Shown here: piece by piece, positions 11,873 through 22,792 of the stretch
How positions within the stretch are numbered: the first letter of the stretch is position 1
Layout: each line of letters begins with the position of its first letter
NCBI GenBank assembly: GCA_963921825.1
Contig: OY997592.1
Location: 30,731,730 to 30,795,729 of the forward strand
DNA from: Erodium maritimum
Lineage: Eukaryota > Streptophyta > Magnoliopsida > Geraniales > Geraniaceae
DNA: 64,000 bases
Reading direction: 5' to 3'
Translations under genes and position numbers: made by a program
The notes under the pieces: generated by a model
Database searches by the model: none
What the model saw: only the letters and a program-made list of their open reading frames with translations
Told to the model about the DNA's origin: nothing

Positions 11873-12843
11873 CCTCCCCGTCTGTTCCCCCGAGGGTCGA
11901 CCCTGGCCTAGATAAGGGTCTCCCCCCTGAACCCTAGCGGACGGGTAGGTCTTTCCCGCCTGGGTCGGACTCGATCCCTACCTACATTGCTGACCCGGCC
12001 TGGGGACCTTGCCGCCCCACTCCCCCAATCCAGTTGGCCTCTCCTCAGAATTTCGGCCCGCTCCAAACCTCGTAGCCCATTGGGCCACATCACCTCCACC
12101 ACCCTGGGCCCAAATTGATTTCTGACCCAGCGTAGCCGCCCAGCAAGCATCGCCCATGAACCCGCGACCCGGACCCGGCTCCCTCTCAACCCTACCCGGT
12201 TCCGTAGCCGCCACACTCTTCCCTTTTCTTCATCGTCAAGCAAGCTCCTCCGGTGTCTCCACCAGCGTCTCCTCCGGCGTGACTGCTGAATCCGAGGAGA
12301 CGGGAATAGGAGTGTGCTCCTCCCCCATCGCCACCGATGTTAGAGGAGCATTACCTCCATCGCCGGTGCCTCGAGCCTCCTCCGCCCTCGGTGTACGCCC
12401 CAACCCGCTTCCCGGCCTCCTTGGCCGAGGTCCCTTCGCCGGCGTACGACGGAGACAGGCTGGTCCCGATCGAAGCCAACCACCCGGGACCCAGCCCGCC
12501 TCCTCCCCGGCCGAGAAGCGCAGCTCCGGCATCTCTCACGTCCGTCTCGTCCAGTCACCATCCGCCACCACAGGGTCGGCTTCCCCCATGAGCTCCACCA
12601 CCAGCGTACCTTACACCGCCCCCATCACCGGCCACGCCACAGGGACGTCCTCTACCCCCGTCTCGGACTCCTGCAGCGAGTCGTCCTCCGGCTCCTCCTC
12701 TGGGCGTTCCGTCCCGGAGTCGAACCCCTCTTCCCGATCATACTCCTCCGACAGAAGGGGTCCCCAATGGACGCCCCCATCGCCGCCCTGCTCACCGCCT
12801 CCCACTTCGCTCGAGAACGCCATAGAAAATCGAAGCTAATCGC
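11873..12843 (-). other. GC-rich upstream part of the DUF4283 locus
   Basis: Strongly GC-rich, with overlapping open frames on both strands. On the minus strand a 70-codon acidic frame begins at 12823 (MAFSSEVGGGEQGG), preceded by a leader with a ccctagggttt element like plant 5' UTRs. Another minus frame covers 12532-12236. None shows a known domain. The plus-strand 227-codon frame at 12156-12839 is Ser/Pro-rich and is probably antisense to the locus. I read this as the decayed 5' region of the ORF1 locus at low certainty. Confidence 0.35.
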
Positions 12844-13975
12844 AAAACACCTAAACCCTAGGGGAGGAGGCGCTGCGTTGGTCTTTATCCCTTCTTCTTC
12901 TTAGCACTTATACTTGCATATGTTTTCATTAGTCTTTTTTTTTTCAATTTCATTATTTACTTTAATTTTCATTACAAGCTTTTTTTAAATCATCAATTAT
13001 TTTTTTTCATTATTATCTCAATCTTCCTTTTTTCTATTTATTTGGAAAAATTCCAATAATTCTTTTTCTTATAAATTTCACTAATTATTTGTTTTTAGAT
13101 ATATTGTGCACAACCAAACCCACCTTCTATGTTAACTACTTCACAAAGTCCATGAGTTACTGCATTCGAAATCACTAGTTGGGTTTACAGCCTATCTTCA
13201 ACAACCACAAACGTAATTTCCGAAAACCAAATACAATGAATGAAATGGAAACCAAAACTAAAAACCCCCAATATTTTCAACAACATAATCGTTCATGCGG
13301 ATGGTTTAAGCCAAAACTCTAAACCCCTAATATCATATGAAAACCCTAATTTCGTTCATCCTCCAAAAATTAAACTAAAACCCTAATTTCAGATTTGGCT
13401 ACGGGGAGGAAGAAGGAGGTTTTAAATCGATGGCTGGTGCTTGCCGAAAAGGAAAGAAGATGGAGATAAGAGGAGCGGTGAGGCCGTGAGTGGCGCATGA
13501 TTCACTGGTGGCCAATCTTGTCGGAGATGGAGCGGCGCCGTGCCTTTCCACGAATGTGGTGGAGCTCAAGGAGGCCAAGGTGAAGCGCAACAAATTTCCA
13601 GAGCCTCAGGCGAGGAAATACTTCCAGCAGCTGACTCTAGCGACTGAAGGGGAGGCGGGGCTGTGAAGGTGAGGTTGTGTTTGGAGAATGGAGAATGGAG
13701 ATGAGAGGTGAGGAGCTGGAGGCGTGAGATACGTAGAGAGATAATAAGGTTATAAAGTAGGGTTAGGTTTTGTTTGTAAAGGGATTTTTCATTATTTAGA
13801 AAATTTGTGTGTCATGTGAGTGGCACATGTTAACGTTTTTGTTTATTTTTGGATGGAAACATAGAGAAGTGAAAAAAAAATTAGTTAGGGGGTTTAAATG
13901 TAAAAAAAAAGTTAAGAGGGTGATGTGAAAAAAACGATAATAGTAGAGAGGATTATATGTAAATTTCCAAAATTC
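12844..13975. other. AT-rich stretch without recognisable gene
   Basis: Homopolymer-rich spacer at 12890-13110, several aaaccctaa words at 13315-13390, and a minus-strand 64-codon frame at 13399-13593 without a known domain. I find no matching inverted ends to define a DNA transposon. Confidence 0.5.
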
Positions 13976-13981
13976 ATATTC

Positions 13982-14401
13982 TCATCCTCTGTCGCTTCTT
14001 AAAGATTTTATTTTCTTGCTTAGTTTATTTTCAACTTCATCTTTGTAAAGCTTGAAGGTTTCAAATGCTTTTTCTTTACTCATTAGATACACATGAAAGT
14101 ACCTCGTACAATCATCAATAAATTTAATAAAGTACCATTTTCCAACTTTTGTTTGACACAATTTTAGATCACAAATATCTGTATGTACTAAATCAAGAGG
14201 TTCGGTGTTCCTTTCAATTGAGTGAAAGGATGATCTTGTCATTTTTGCTTCAACACAAACTTGAATTTTATCTTTTGGATTAATCTTACATTTAGGAACT
14301 GCATCCAAGCAAATTAAACGATGAATGGTATCGAAGTTAATGTGACCTAGTGTAGCGTGAGAAATATTAGAGGACTCAGCGATATAAGCAAAAGAACCCA
14401 C
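13982..14401 (-). pseudogene. pol: Copia integrase, N-terminal half
   Basis: The frame covers the GAG-pre-integrase segment (SHATLGHINFDTI, with a Cys pair further on) and the start of the integrase core. It shows LVHTDICDLK with the first catalytic Asp, YFIKFIDDCTRYFHVYLM, and KSLRSDRG with the second Asp. The catalytic Glu lies beyond the break at 13982. Only a stop separates it from the protease frame at 14402, and the two belong to one polyprotein. Cannot be functional. Confidence 0.85.
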
Positions 14402-15115
14402 TTAATTGTTATTATTTACAGTTATAGGTATAACGTTTAATTTGAAAAGGCCCTCATTTACATATCTCCTTCCCACTTGTACATCATTCTTCGTAAGAAC
14501 ATACTTATCAGATACAAATACTATTTTGAAGCCATTCTTTATTAGCAATGAGCCAGAGACCAAATTCTTTCGGATTTCCAGAACATAAAGAACATTATTC
14601 AAAGTAAGTTCCTTTCTGGAAAGCATTTCCAGCACTATATTCCCTGTACCTTCAACCTTTAAAGTGGATGAGTTACCTATGAAAATATGGTCTTCCATAG
14701 TAGCAGCCTTAGAGGTAGAGAACATAGACTTGTTTGCACAAATGTGTCGATTTGCTCTATTATCTGTAAACCATTCCTTAGTGTTACCGACCAGGTTGCA
14801 TTCGGTAATCATAGCACAAAGATTCATATCAGAAAGGTGCTCAGTGACATTGGCCTTAGTCTTCTTTTTCTTCTTGAAATTATTGGGTTTGCGACACACA
14901 TCAGCTTCGTGTCCCTTGATCCCACAATTATCGCATTTTCCAATGAACTTCCCAATCTTATTCTTGATTGGACCACTATCAACATTCTTCCTGTTACGAG
15001 CATTTATCTTCTCAATGACATTGACCTTTGCGACGATGTTTCTTCCATAGGCTTTTTCTGACTTGTGGTTGTCCTCTTCAATCCTTAGGCGAACAATAAG
15101 ATTTTCCAACGACAT
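14402..15115 (-). pseudogene. Copia gag end and protease
   Basis: The 237-residue frame contains a zinc knuckle, CDNCGIKGHEADVC, about 60 residues in, which is complete in its ligands and binds element RNA in related proteins. It is followed by a Lys-rich stretch and a protease core. The protease active site reads WFTDNRANRHIC where WVDSGATRHIC-like text is expected, so the catalytic DSG has become DNR. NNVLYVLEIRKNLVSGSLL is the usual downstream protease/linker text. It is split from the gag frame by a stop near 15116-15136. Confidence 0.85.
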
Positions 15116-15136
15116 TTCCTTCCCCTTATGCTTCAG

Positions 15137-15700
15137 TTAATTCTTGAAATCTCTCCATGTTGAGGGTAATTTCTCAATAGCCAGATCCACTTGAAATGAC
15201 TCGCTAAGAGACATACCCTCATCATGGATGATATGGGTGATTAGTTGTAGCTCTTGTATCTGATTGAGAACCATCTTAGAGTCTACCATTTTAAAGTCCA
15301 GAAATTTGCCAACAATGAATTTCTTCATTCCAGTATCTTTCGCTTTGTAATTATTTTCCAAGGATGCCCAGAGATCCTTGGCAGTCTTGTATCCACAGTA
15401 GATACTGTAGAGTTCATTTTCTAAACGATGAAGGATATAGTTCCTACATAAATAGTCAGAGTTCTTCCATGCATCGAAAGCCATTAATTTATCTTCGTCA
15501 AGCTCATCTTTGTCTATGACAGGAGGCTTCTCGGTGAGGAACTTGTTGACGCCAAGCATGGTCAACAAGAATAACATATGTGGCTGCCATCATTTAAAAT
15601 CCATATCGTTGAACTTCTCTTGTTTCTTACCATGAGGAGACAAATCCATTGGTAGCACCGAACCAGCGGTGATGCTTGCCGTTGGTGGGGATGTACGTGG
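15137..15700 (-). pseudogene. gag: Copia gag (UBN2-like) of element I
   Basis: The frame from 15577 to 15137 reads MLFLLTMLGVNKFLTEKPP, then AWKNSDYLCRNYIL, KTAKDLWASLENNY and IQELQLITHIIHDEGMSLSE, the standard course of the copia gag/UBN2 domain. In the same frame upstream, up to about 15700, FNDMDFK-stop-WQ is readable, so the real start is earlier and one stop (TGA) interrupts it. The ATG shown at 15577 is internal. Confidence 0.82.
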
Positions 15701-15789
15701 CGGGATAGAAGATGAAAATAAGCTCGATTAAGTAGCCACGATTATGGTTTTATAGGGAAAAAACATATTCATATATTTTTCCAAAAACC

Positions 15790-16420
15790 AAAATTGTTGG
15801 AGCAAAATTTTTGTCTTAAGCTTGTAGGAAACCAAGTCGATAGGTTCCTTGTGTTGTAAGAAGTTTGAGTCCAACAGAAAATTGTTTTCTTAAGACAAAA
15901 TTGCCCCTTCTACGGCACTAAAGGTTGGAATGGGCAAATGTCTCCCAAGATAAAACAGTCCTAAACCACTAGTGAGTGCTTTAACTAGTAAAGTCTGGCG
16001 ACCTAAAACCGACTTGCACTCAAACTGCAGAATGTTATAGGAGAAGAAAAATTGAAATGAATTGATTATTTCTATCCCCAACACACCCTTTAAATAGAAG
16101 ACAAGGTGACCCTTCGGAAAGATTGCGACTCTTTAACCAAGGGTCATGTCTGTTTAAATCTTGATCATATGCAAGATAATGAATATTGACATACAGTTGG
16201 GAAGATTAATTTGATGAGTCTTTCATGCAAAAAGATCGGATTAGTGTGAAGCCCAAACCCTAAGACCCAAGCCTGAGCCCGACCTGAACCGGAGGGATGG
16301 CGGCAGCAACAACCTGCGTGTGGGTTCTCTCCATTACACATTAGTGGAGACCCAAGGTCACGACCTTTACTCCAATTCTCAAACTTTATAAAGTGTATGG
16401 AAAGTTGTAATGTGTTCAAT
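15790..16420 (-). repeat. Probable 5' LTR region of copia element I
   Basis: Upstream of the gag frame on the minus strand. Text around 15790-15890 (ttgtcttaag inverted with cttaagacaa words) is like copia LTR/leader junctions, and a tatttaaa site lies at about 16088-16096. Exact ends, terminal dinucleotides and primer site were not found, so borders are approximate. Confidence 0.45.
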
Positions 16421-16700
16421 GTGGGTTTGCATTAAATGCCATTAATGTATGTCATTAATCCATATTGTTCTTCAACTTTGTATGTTATTATCTCATGCAA
16501 TATTCAACGTATGTTCGTAAATATACATTTTACGTTCAAGTTTGTAATGATTTGAACGTAACGGATGCATATGTTTCCGAATTTGATGATCAGATTAAGA
16601 CGGATGGATGTCGGAAAGTGAGTTGTCCAACTGCTCCAACCATCAATCTACATAGTGTACACAACGATTATGAAATACTGCTAATTGTCCGGTCAACTTG
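16421..16700. other. Unassigned spacer
   Basis: A plus-strand 78-codon frame (16465-16701) has no recognisable domain. No terminal repeats seen. Confidence 0.4.
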
Positions 16701-17138
16701 AAACATACAAGAGAATCAAGAAAACACACCCTAGCATAATTATATCTTGTCAATAGCAAATAAAGACATGTAGATGTGGGAAATCCTAGATAAGTTCACT
16801 AAATGGCTAAAGTTTGTATTTTTACGAACTCTAGCCTAGAACTTGATATACAATCAAGAGATGAAATAGCTAGCACATGAAAACTGGTTTAAAAGCGTGA
16901 AACTTTTGAACACAAAGTCAGAAAATCATGCTTGAACATCGAGTAGCTTAAATATAAATAAGTACCCATACAAGCAAGTGGATTCTATTTAAGCTCAAAA
17001 AACCCCAAAGCATTAACTTGATGCCCAACGGTTTTAGCAAAGAAAATAGCACATCAAGCGTACAGGCTGTCAAGTAGTATTTCGGGATTTTTAGTTCCTA
17101 GTTATCGAACCCAAATGAACACGAGTCAAGCAATCTAA
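16701..17138 (+). repeat. Probable LTR end of the Athila/Tat-like element
   Basis: AT-rich text directly before the tRNA-Asp primer-binding site and in the same orientation as the Athila-type gag at 25785. It should be the 3' part of a 5' LTR; a CA at 17127-17128 may be its end. Its left limit cannot be set because no partner LTR is in view. Confidence 0.45.
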
Positions 17139-17156
17139 TGGCGCCGTTGCCGGGGA
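17139..17156 (+). promoter_or_regulatory. tRNA-Asp-type primer-binding site
   Basis: TGGCGCCGTTGCCGGGGA, the site typical of Athila/Tat gypsy elements and complementary to the tRNA-Asp 3' end. Together with the gag at 25785 it dates an older Athila-type element that element A later entered, about 95 bp downstream of this site. Confidence 0.85.
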
Positions 17157-17250
17157 GCAATTGAGCCAAGTTGTGTTACGACTATTTCACTTTTTATCTA
17201 TCTTTTTAAATTTTTTCTTTACATTCCGTTTTCTTCTCGTGCCTGTTACT

Positions 17251-17295
17251 TGTCACGCCCCAAATCCGATTCTAGACCGGATTTGGGGCGTGACA
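17251..17295 (+). repeat. 45-bp palindromic 5' end of element A
   Basis: The stretch starts TGTCACGCCCCAAATCCG and ends with its inverse complement CGGATTTGGGGCGTGACA. It aligns with the last 45 bases of the 3' LTR at 25724-25768. The rest of a 5' LTR is missing: Athila leader text abuts it. Confidence 0.8.
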
Positions 17296-17315
17296 ATTCG
17301 GTATCAGAGCCTGGT
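17296..17315 (+). promoter_or_regulatory. Primer-binding site of element A
   Basis: Reads CGGTATCAGAGCCTGG in place of TGGTATCAGAGCC; one changed base at the 5' end. Site for initiator tRNA-Met. The intact form is seen in element B at 47134-47146. Confidence 0.8.
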
Positions 17316-17725
17316 TTCATTTGAAACAGGTTTCTTTGTGAACGTGTTTTCAAACCTCGGACCGACGTCAATTAGGTGGGTAGAGTTAGGAAGTATAAGT
17401 CGTGACACTCAGTGACGCAATTTGGAAACATTGATGCGGAGAGTTGGAACGACACGAGTCGTGAATTGCTTCAATGTTGTTTAAGTTGAATGTTTTACAC
17501 TACAATGATTGCATTGCTTGATTGGTATCCTCTCCCTAGTGATCGGTGAAGCCGAACGGTTGAGATCGGAATTGGATTAACGGGCAATGATTGACCCGCT
17601 ATGCATTCGCTGTAAAGTAGGCCAATTGTTGGTGGTATTTCCATTTTGGTGGCTCGTTTCTAAAATTTTCAAGTTGAAGTATGGTCTTATTCATTTGTTG
17701 ACTTGTTTAAGTGACCACTGTTTTG

Positions 17726-18070
17726 GAGCACGAGAACTCCATGTATTGATTGTATTGAGAATTTTGGTGGGGCACGAGAACCCCATGGTATTTGGGAGCA
17801 CGAGCACTCCGCATACCGATGGTATTGAGAATTTTGGGAGCACGAGAACTCAGTGGTATTTGGGAGCACGAGAACTCCGCATACCGATTGTATTGAGAAT
17901 TTTGGGGAGCACGAGAACTCTGTTTATTGATTGTGTTGTGTACTTTGAAGAGAATGAGAACTCTGTGTATCGATTGTGTTATGTACTTTGAAGAGCATGA
18001 GATCTCTGTGTATTAATTGTGTTGCGTACTTGGCCGAGCATGAGAACTCCGCGTACTAATTATTTTATGA
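17726..18070 (+). repeat. Leader tandem repeats around GAGCACGAGAACTC
   Basis: About nine units of 26-43 bp, each with a version of gagcacgagaactc followed by tattg/tttggg text. The same array occurs inverted in element B at about 46450-46710, so it belongs to the family. Confidence 0.8.
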
Positions 18071-18709
18071 AAATTGATTGGTAAATGTCCCGCTTAAGCG
18101 GAGGTTTAGTGGAAAATACGAATAAGTCATGCCAAATTTTCTGTAGAACTGAAATGTTTACACTATCACGGGTTGACTCAGGGGCGCCACTGTAGTCGAG
18201 CGTGATGGTTGGATGTCAAGTTGTTACAACGAGATTCGGGGACGCCTGAATCGGGTTGTAACGACGCGAGATCGACATGAAGGTTGGATAAAAGTAGGGT
18301 GTTGAGAATTATGGAAAGAGTTGAACCTCATGAGAAAGGAATTAAGAATATGACTAATGAAATTGATCGTGTTACGATGCTAGACCCCACTTATCGGAAG
18401 GATACCCGAGCAAGGGGTATGCCTGTTGCCTTGTGCCTAGTGTGGATTACTTGAGATTGAACCCTCCTGTGGGAGTTGATTGATTAATCGATTGGTTGAT
18501 TGAACCGATGATTGCTGTTGTGAGACGCACTAGGGTGCGGCCTTGTCTGCCAATATATAAAGTATTATATATATTTAATGAGCCTAAGTGTTGTTGGTCA
18601 TTATTTTATTCTTGTGAGATGCGCGTGAACGTCCTTGTGTTTTGATCGAACCGTTTGTTCTAAACTGGGAAACTGAACGTGTGCGTTACTCGTGCAGCGA
18701 GTATACGAC

Positions 18710-19600
18710 ATGCCTCGTAGCTACTTTCCGGGGGGTATCAGGAGACGCCCAGCTGGGGGCCCGAGTCAGACACCTGTTTCTGAGCATATCGTGAGTGGTA
18801 TCGCGAGGAAGTACGAGATGGAGTCTTACGTCTCGAGTTTCAGCAGTTCCTGGAACTGCATCAGGGAGGGATGTCGACCTCTATGCACGAGACGAGAGTG
18901 GCTTCCTTGTCCCACTCTGCACTCGAGATAGTGCCGACCGAGGCCCAACACGACAGACGGTTCGAGGGAGGACTCCACCGTACGTTTGTGGATCAGGTTC
19001 CCGCAGTCAGGACCCCAGTGTACTCGGAGCAGACAGATTGGACACCAGCAGTGGAGCGACACATCCGTGAGACCACCAGAGCCTGGGGGAGCAGGCTGAG
19101 ACCGAGCGACTTCTTTGGACCGACAGAGGTCCGTGGTTCACGGAGGCAGAGGACCTCAGGATTCTTCCGACCTCAGACTCAGTCTGGTGGCATGCGCCGG
19201 GCAGGGACTATAGCATCAGTTGGACCCATCTCGGTGGCACAGTTGTGTCCGCGGTGTAGGCAGGAGGGACACCTAGCCCGAGACTGCCGAGGGGCAGCGG
19301 ACCTGTAGATCGACAGATTGATCGTTCCCAGAGGACGGGAGAGAGACAGTTGATGGATGAGAGGGTATGCTATAGGTGCGGCCGACAAGGGCACATTGCC
19401 TTGACATGCCCTGATCGAGTTAGACTGACACCTGTGCCGAGACCCTAGCAGGCACATCCTCGTCAGGCACCCTTAGGACGACCACGACAGCCACAACAGC
19501 CGAGAGCTCCGCGTCAGGTGGTGGGAGCAGCAGCCCAGAGATACCAGCCTAGACCTCAGCAGCAGGTGGCAATTCCACCACCACCGAGGGGAGGACCCCC
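18710..19600 (+). pseudogene. gag: T1 gag of element A
   Basis: A start at 18710 gives MPRSYFPGGIRRRPAGG, and after shifts GGMSTSMHETRVASLSHSA and EIVPTEAQHDRRFEGGL, the C-terminal half of the gypsy Retrotrans_gag domain. Two zinc knuckles follow: LCPRCRQEGHLARDC at about 19247-19290 and VCYRCGRQGHIALTC at about 19367-19410. The N-terminal half of the capsid domain, which is visible in element B, is missing here. A Gln/Pro-rich tail runs to about 19600. Stops and frame changes make it non-functional. Confidence 0.82.
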
Positions 19601-20560
19601 GATGCGACATGACTGAGCGTACGCGATGGCTGGACACTTAGCAGAGGGACTTGTTTACGATCATGAGATTGCTTAGAGCACTTGTTATCTTTTAAAACTT
19701 TGGATATTTTGTTTTCTGACACTTGAGTGTGACGCCTGTTAGCTTGTTGTGTGTTATTTTATGTTGGGACGAGTTTTTTTTTAGAACCGTTAAGCCACCC
19801 GTGTCTTAACACGTTGACCGGGAGTTTGAATTATCGTTTAGTATCGGTGTTAGTTGAAAGTGGAGTAACAGACCGTCTCTTTCCTAAGAACTTGTTGTAC
19901 CGAAAGTTTCCCTCCCTAATTCGAACGCGTTGATCAAACTTTAAGAACCGAGTTGGGGAAACATCAAATGTTCATTGAATGCTATCAGCATCGAATGCCC
20001 GAGCAGAGAAAGACTACGGCCTTGACCAATAAACGGTCCGACCGGTCCCCAGAAATGACCAAGTGACAATGAAATCAAGGTAGCGCAGCGGAAGGTAGTG
20101 GTCCCATAACCCACAATCATCGAACCCTACTAAAAGGTTGAAATCTTAAGAGTCGAACCTTTGAAAATGACATTCGTGTCTTAACACCCCGGTCTATGAA
20201 CGAATGGTTGGACGAGAGTGAGTTGCACGTGTAAGGACGGATTAGAGGGTAGTCCCTAAGTTCGTCCCAGTAGAGACGACCACATTACTACCAATTCACG
20301 AAGTCAATATCGGACTTGAGGCAAGACCAATGACGACGCCGACATCATGGAATCACGCGGGTTCACACCAGCAGGGCGATCGCACCGAACGTCATTCGGA
20401 AGAGTCAGAAAGACGAAGGACCTGTTCAAGCGCGTCGTCGCGCAACAGCAAGAAGACTTGTTGCAAGAGTCACATCCTTCGCGCCACACTGAACGGATAG
20501 ATGGCACCAAACGAAGCGTTGTGTGGTAGGTCGGATGTTGTGCCATGCATAGGCACAGAA
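19601..20560 (+). pseudogene. pol: Remnants of T1 protease and integrase core end
   Basis: Around 19847-19890 the text VLVESGVTDRLF resembles the gypsy protease site with DSGATHSF changed to ESGVTDRL. Around 20501-20540 MAPNEALCGR matches the integrase phrase MAPFEALYGR. Between them only about 0.6 kb remains, where reverse transcriptase, RNase H and most of integrase should take about 2.5 kb. Element B has the same phrase as SFQASNKMAPNEALCGRP, so the deletion is shared. Confidence 0.65.
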
Positions 20561-22225
20561 AAAGTTAAGAGTTGACCGTGGTTTGTTTTGAGTTGTTCGA
20601 AGAACGATTGAAGGAACCACACTAGCTTCTAAACTATTCAAATTATCGAGATCTCAGTACGTGATGATTACTCCTTGAGTAGTGACTTGGGTGAACTTGA
20701 CTATAAGTTGTTTTGATCGATGACTCGTTACCAAGTGTCAACGGTATAAGAAATACCACCTGTTGGGATATCCTTTGTCAATCGATCTTGGGTTGTGGTT
20801 TGCTGTCGAATGTGTTTATCGTACGTTTAGTTGTGGTGTCGTGAAGGACGCCTACTTCCGACTAAGGGTCGGTAAGAGGTTCTATCGGTCCTTGTTGTTG
20901 TACGTCGTTCGTCCGACTAGATGTCGGTAGAGTTCACGGTGGTACTGAACCATGCATCGGTTTTGAGAACCGTTGTCTCGTTGATACGATAGTTTGAGTG
21001 AAACGATTTGTGAAGTGGATTGATCAGGGGTTGAGAATTGGTATCGATGTAAAGAGAACTATCGCGAGTTGGATAACCTTCTTGATTGATCACAGTTAGG
21101 TGTTGACGACTTACCACGGGTTAGGTTTGAGATACTTGATGTGGGACTGACCCGTATTAGGTTGCAAACCTTGATAAGGTTGCCCAGTGTGACACGCTGC
21201 TACGTTGGACAAGTGTGTCATGCTTGGTATGACAAGAGCTGTTGATTAAGTTATGTTTTGAGGCATGCCGCCTTTCGACTGGATACCGGCACGTGGTACC
21301 GTTTACTTGATTGAGGTACGTCTACCTTTCCACGAGATGTGATGAAACGAGTGGTTGTTCCAAACCCTGCAGTAGTGATGAGAACTTTTGTTTGATGATA
21401 GCATCTTTGTGTTACTTGCTTGTTTTATGGGTGATAGGTCGAGACATGACCTTATTGACGTTCCAGTGTGAACTATTCTTATAACGATTACTACAGAGAA
21501 ACTGAGAAGTACATATGCGGCTGACTCCGTCCTTACCCGACTTTCGGAGTATTCCGGTAATACGCCCATACCGACGGAAAGTTCCGTTGTGGCATGTCTG
21601 AACTGAGGTCGTTCTATCCGGTGTGATACCGGTACCGTTGAGGATTTTGATGAGAGGTATCTACATAGGGGTTGTTTGTGACGGTCCGCTTTCTACACTA
21701 ACGTTGGAGTTCGTTATAGGTTGCCAAGATTGTTATCGGTTATTACTCAGTGTCTGAAGGACAATCGACTATGGTGTGTACCCAATGATCCTTTGGGCTG
21801 ATCTAATTTGTTTCACGTGAAATGGCAAACTGTTGAGTAATACCGTTCGTCAACGTCAAGTTTGGTTTTGGGTATTACCCTTGCAGAATTGTTGTGGTTG
21901 GACTTGACCCGATAGTGTTTGAGTTCTGTTGTGGTTAGTCCCGGTAATGGTTGCTATGGAAGAAATTGAGAATTAATGTTGGTGTGTGTTTCCGACTCTG
22001 CTCGACTTGCAGAGCGTCCCGGCCGGATACTTGTGCCGACGGAAATTTTCGGTATGAGATATCTAGACCGTTACCTGAAGTTCTTAAGTGTTTGAGTGTT
22101 ACTCGGCATGTGTTTTGAGTGGGTGTGAGACGTTGCACGTTGGGTTTATGAATGGTGGCAAAGACTGCTTTCACCGCCAAGTATGGCGTTTGAGTAACTA
22201 GCGTGATCTAGTGAGGCACGATTAA
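20561..22225 (+). other. T1 non-coding block inside integrase, copy in element A
   Basis: About 1.66 kb without long frames separates MAPNEALCGR from the integrase C-terminal phrase KTAQSRQKSYAD, which normally lie some 50 residues apart. It holds many short imperfect inverted repeats with ccg/cgg ends, for example at about 20860-20880, 20908-20930, 21535-21590 and 22020-22055. Element B has the matching block inverted at about 41985-43640 with the same junctions. Confidence 0.7.
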
Positions 22226-22741
22226 GTGAAGGCCGCGTAGATTCAGAAGCGGTTGAAGACCGCACAGAGCCGTCAGAAGAGCTATGCTGACAAACGTCGC
22301 AGACCGCTTGAGTTCTCTATCAGAGACCATGTATTTCTGAGGGTGAGCCCGAAGAAGGGCTTACTGCGGTTTAACCGCAGTGGAGGCAAGCTGTCATCAC
22401 GATTCATCGGACCATTTGAGATCTTGGATAGAGTTGGAGCCGTGCCTTATCGGTTAGCATTGCCACCGCAGCTTGGGAACGTGCATAACGTTTTCCATGT
22501 GTCCCAGTTGCGGAAGTACACAGCAGTTCCCTCTCATGTCATCGAGTGGGCAGACATCGAGGTGGCCGATGATGTCTCTTATGAGGAGCAGCCTATCAGG
22601 ATTGTGGATACGGGAGAGAAGGTCTTGCGGAAGACGACTATTCCGTTGGTACGAGTACTGTGGAGGCACCAGGAAGCTGAGTCTACCTGGGAACGCGAGG
22701 ACGAGATCCGGGAGAAGTACCCCCACCTATTCGACGCTTGA
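22226..22741 (+). pseudogene. pol: T1 integrase C-terminal domain
   Basis: Reads QKRLKTAQSRQKSYADKR, DHVFLRVSPKKGL, GPFEILDRVGAVPYRLALPP, NVHNVFHVSQLRKY and VLWRHQEAESTWEREDEIR. This is the standard C-terminal integrase/GPY-F module followed by a chromodomain-like tail, as in Tekay/Del elements, ending at the normal stop near 22741. The module helps bind DNA and target insertion. It is the only long intact piece of pol in element A, open for 162 codons, but it has no catalytic core. Confidence 0.85.
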
Positions 22742-22775
22742 GGTACGCCTGTTTTAAATTTCGAGGACGAAATTC

Positions 22776-22792
22776 TTTTAAGGGGGGTAGAC
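22776..22792 (+). promoter_or_regulatory. Polypurine tract of element A
   Basis: TTTTAAGGGGGGTAGAC directly before the LTR start TGTAAAATCCC at 22793. The same tract, inverted, lies at 41611-41627 in element B and 36768-36781 in the T2 element. Confidence 0.85.

Larger units (their letters stand above)
13976..16420 (-). mobile_element. Truncated copia element I
   Basis: Minus-strand copia element with an LTR-like leader at about 15790-16420, gag at about 15700-15137, zinc knuckle and protease at 15115-14402, and the first half of integrase at 14401-13982. It stops abruptly after the SDRG motif of integrase at about 13976. The reverse transcriptase half and the 3' LTR are absent. Differences in gag and zinc-knuckle text show it is a different family from element D. 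Confidence 0.82.

Noticed and set aside
12156..12839. 227-codon Ser/Pro-rich plus-strand frame
   Set aside because: GC-rich sequence opens all frames here, and the minus strand has the better supported DUF4283 locus.
13780..13975. Terminal inverted repeat of a Mutator-like element
   Set aside because: The text is suggestive of a transposon end, but no matching inverted copy or 9-bp duplication was found to the left.
17139..17156. tRNA gene
   Set aside because: Only the 18-base primer-binding complement is present; no cloverleaf or internal promoter boxes surround it.
21780..21830. Trace of reverse transcriptase (cctttgggctgat) in the T1 non-coding block
   Set aside because: Resembles the PFGL codons over about 12 bases only, lies downstream of the integrase phrase, and no neighbouring motif supports it.
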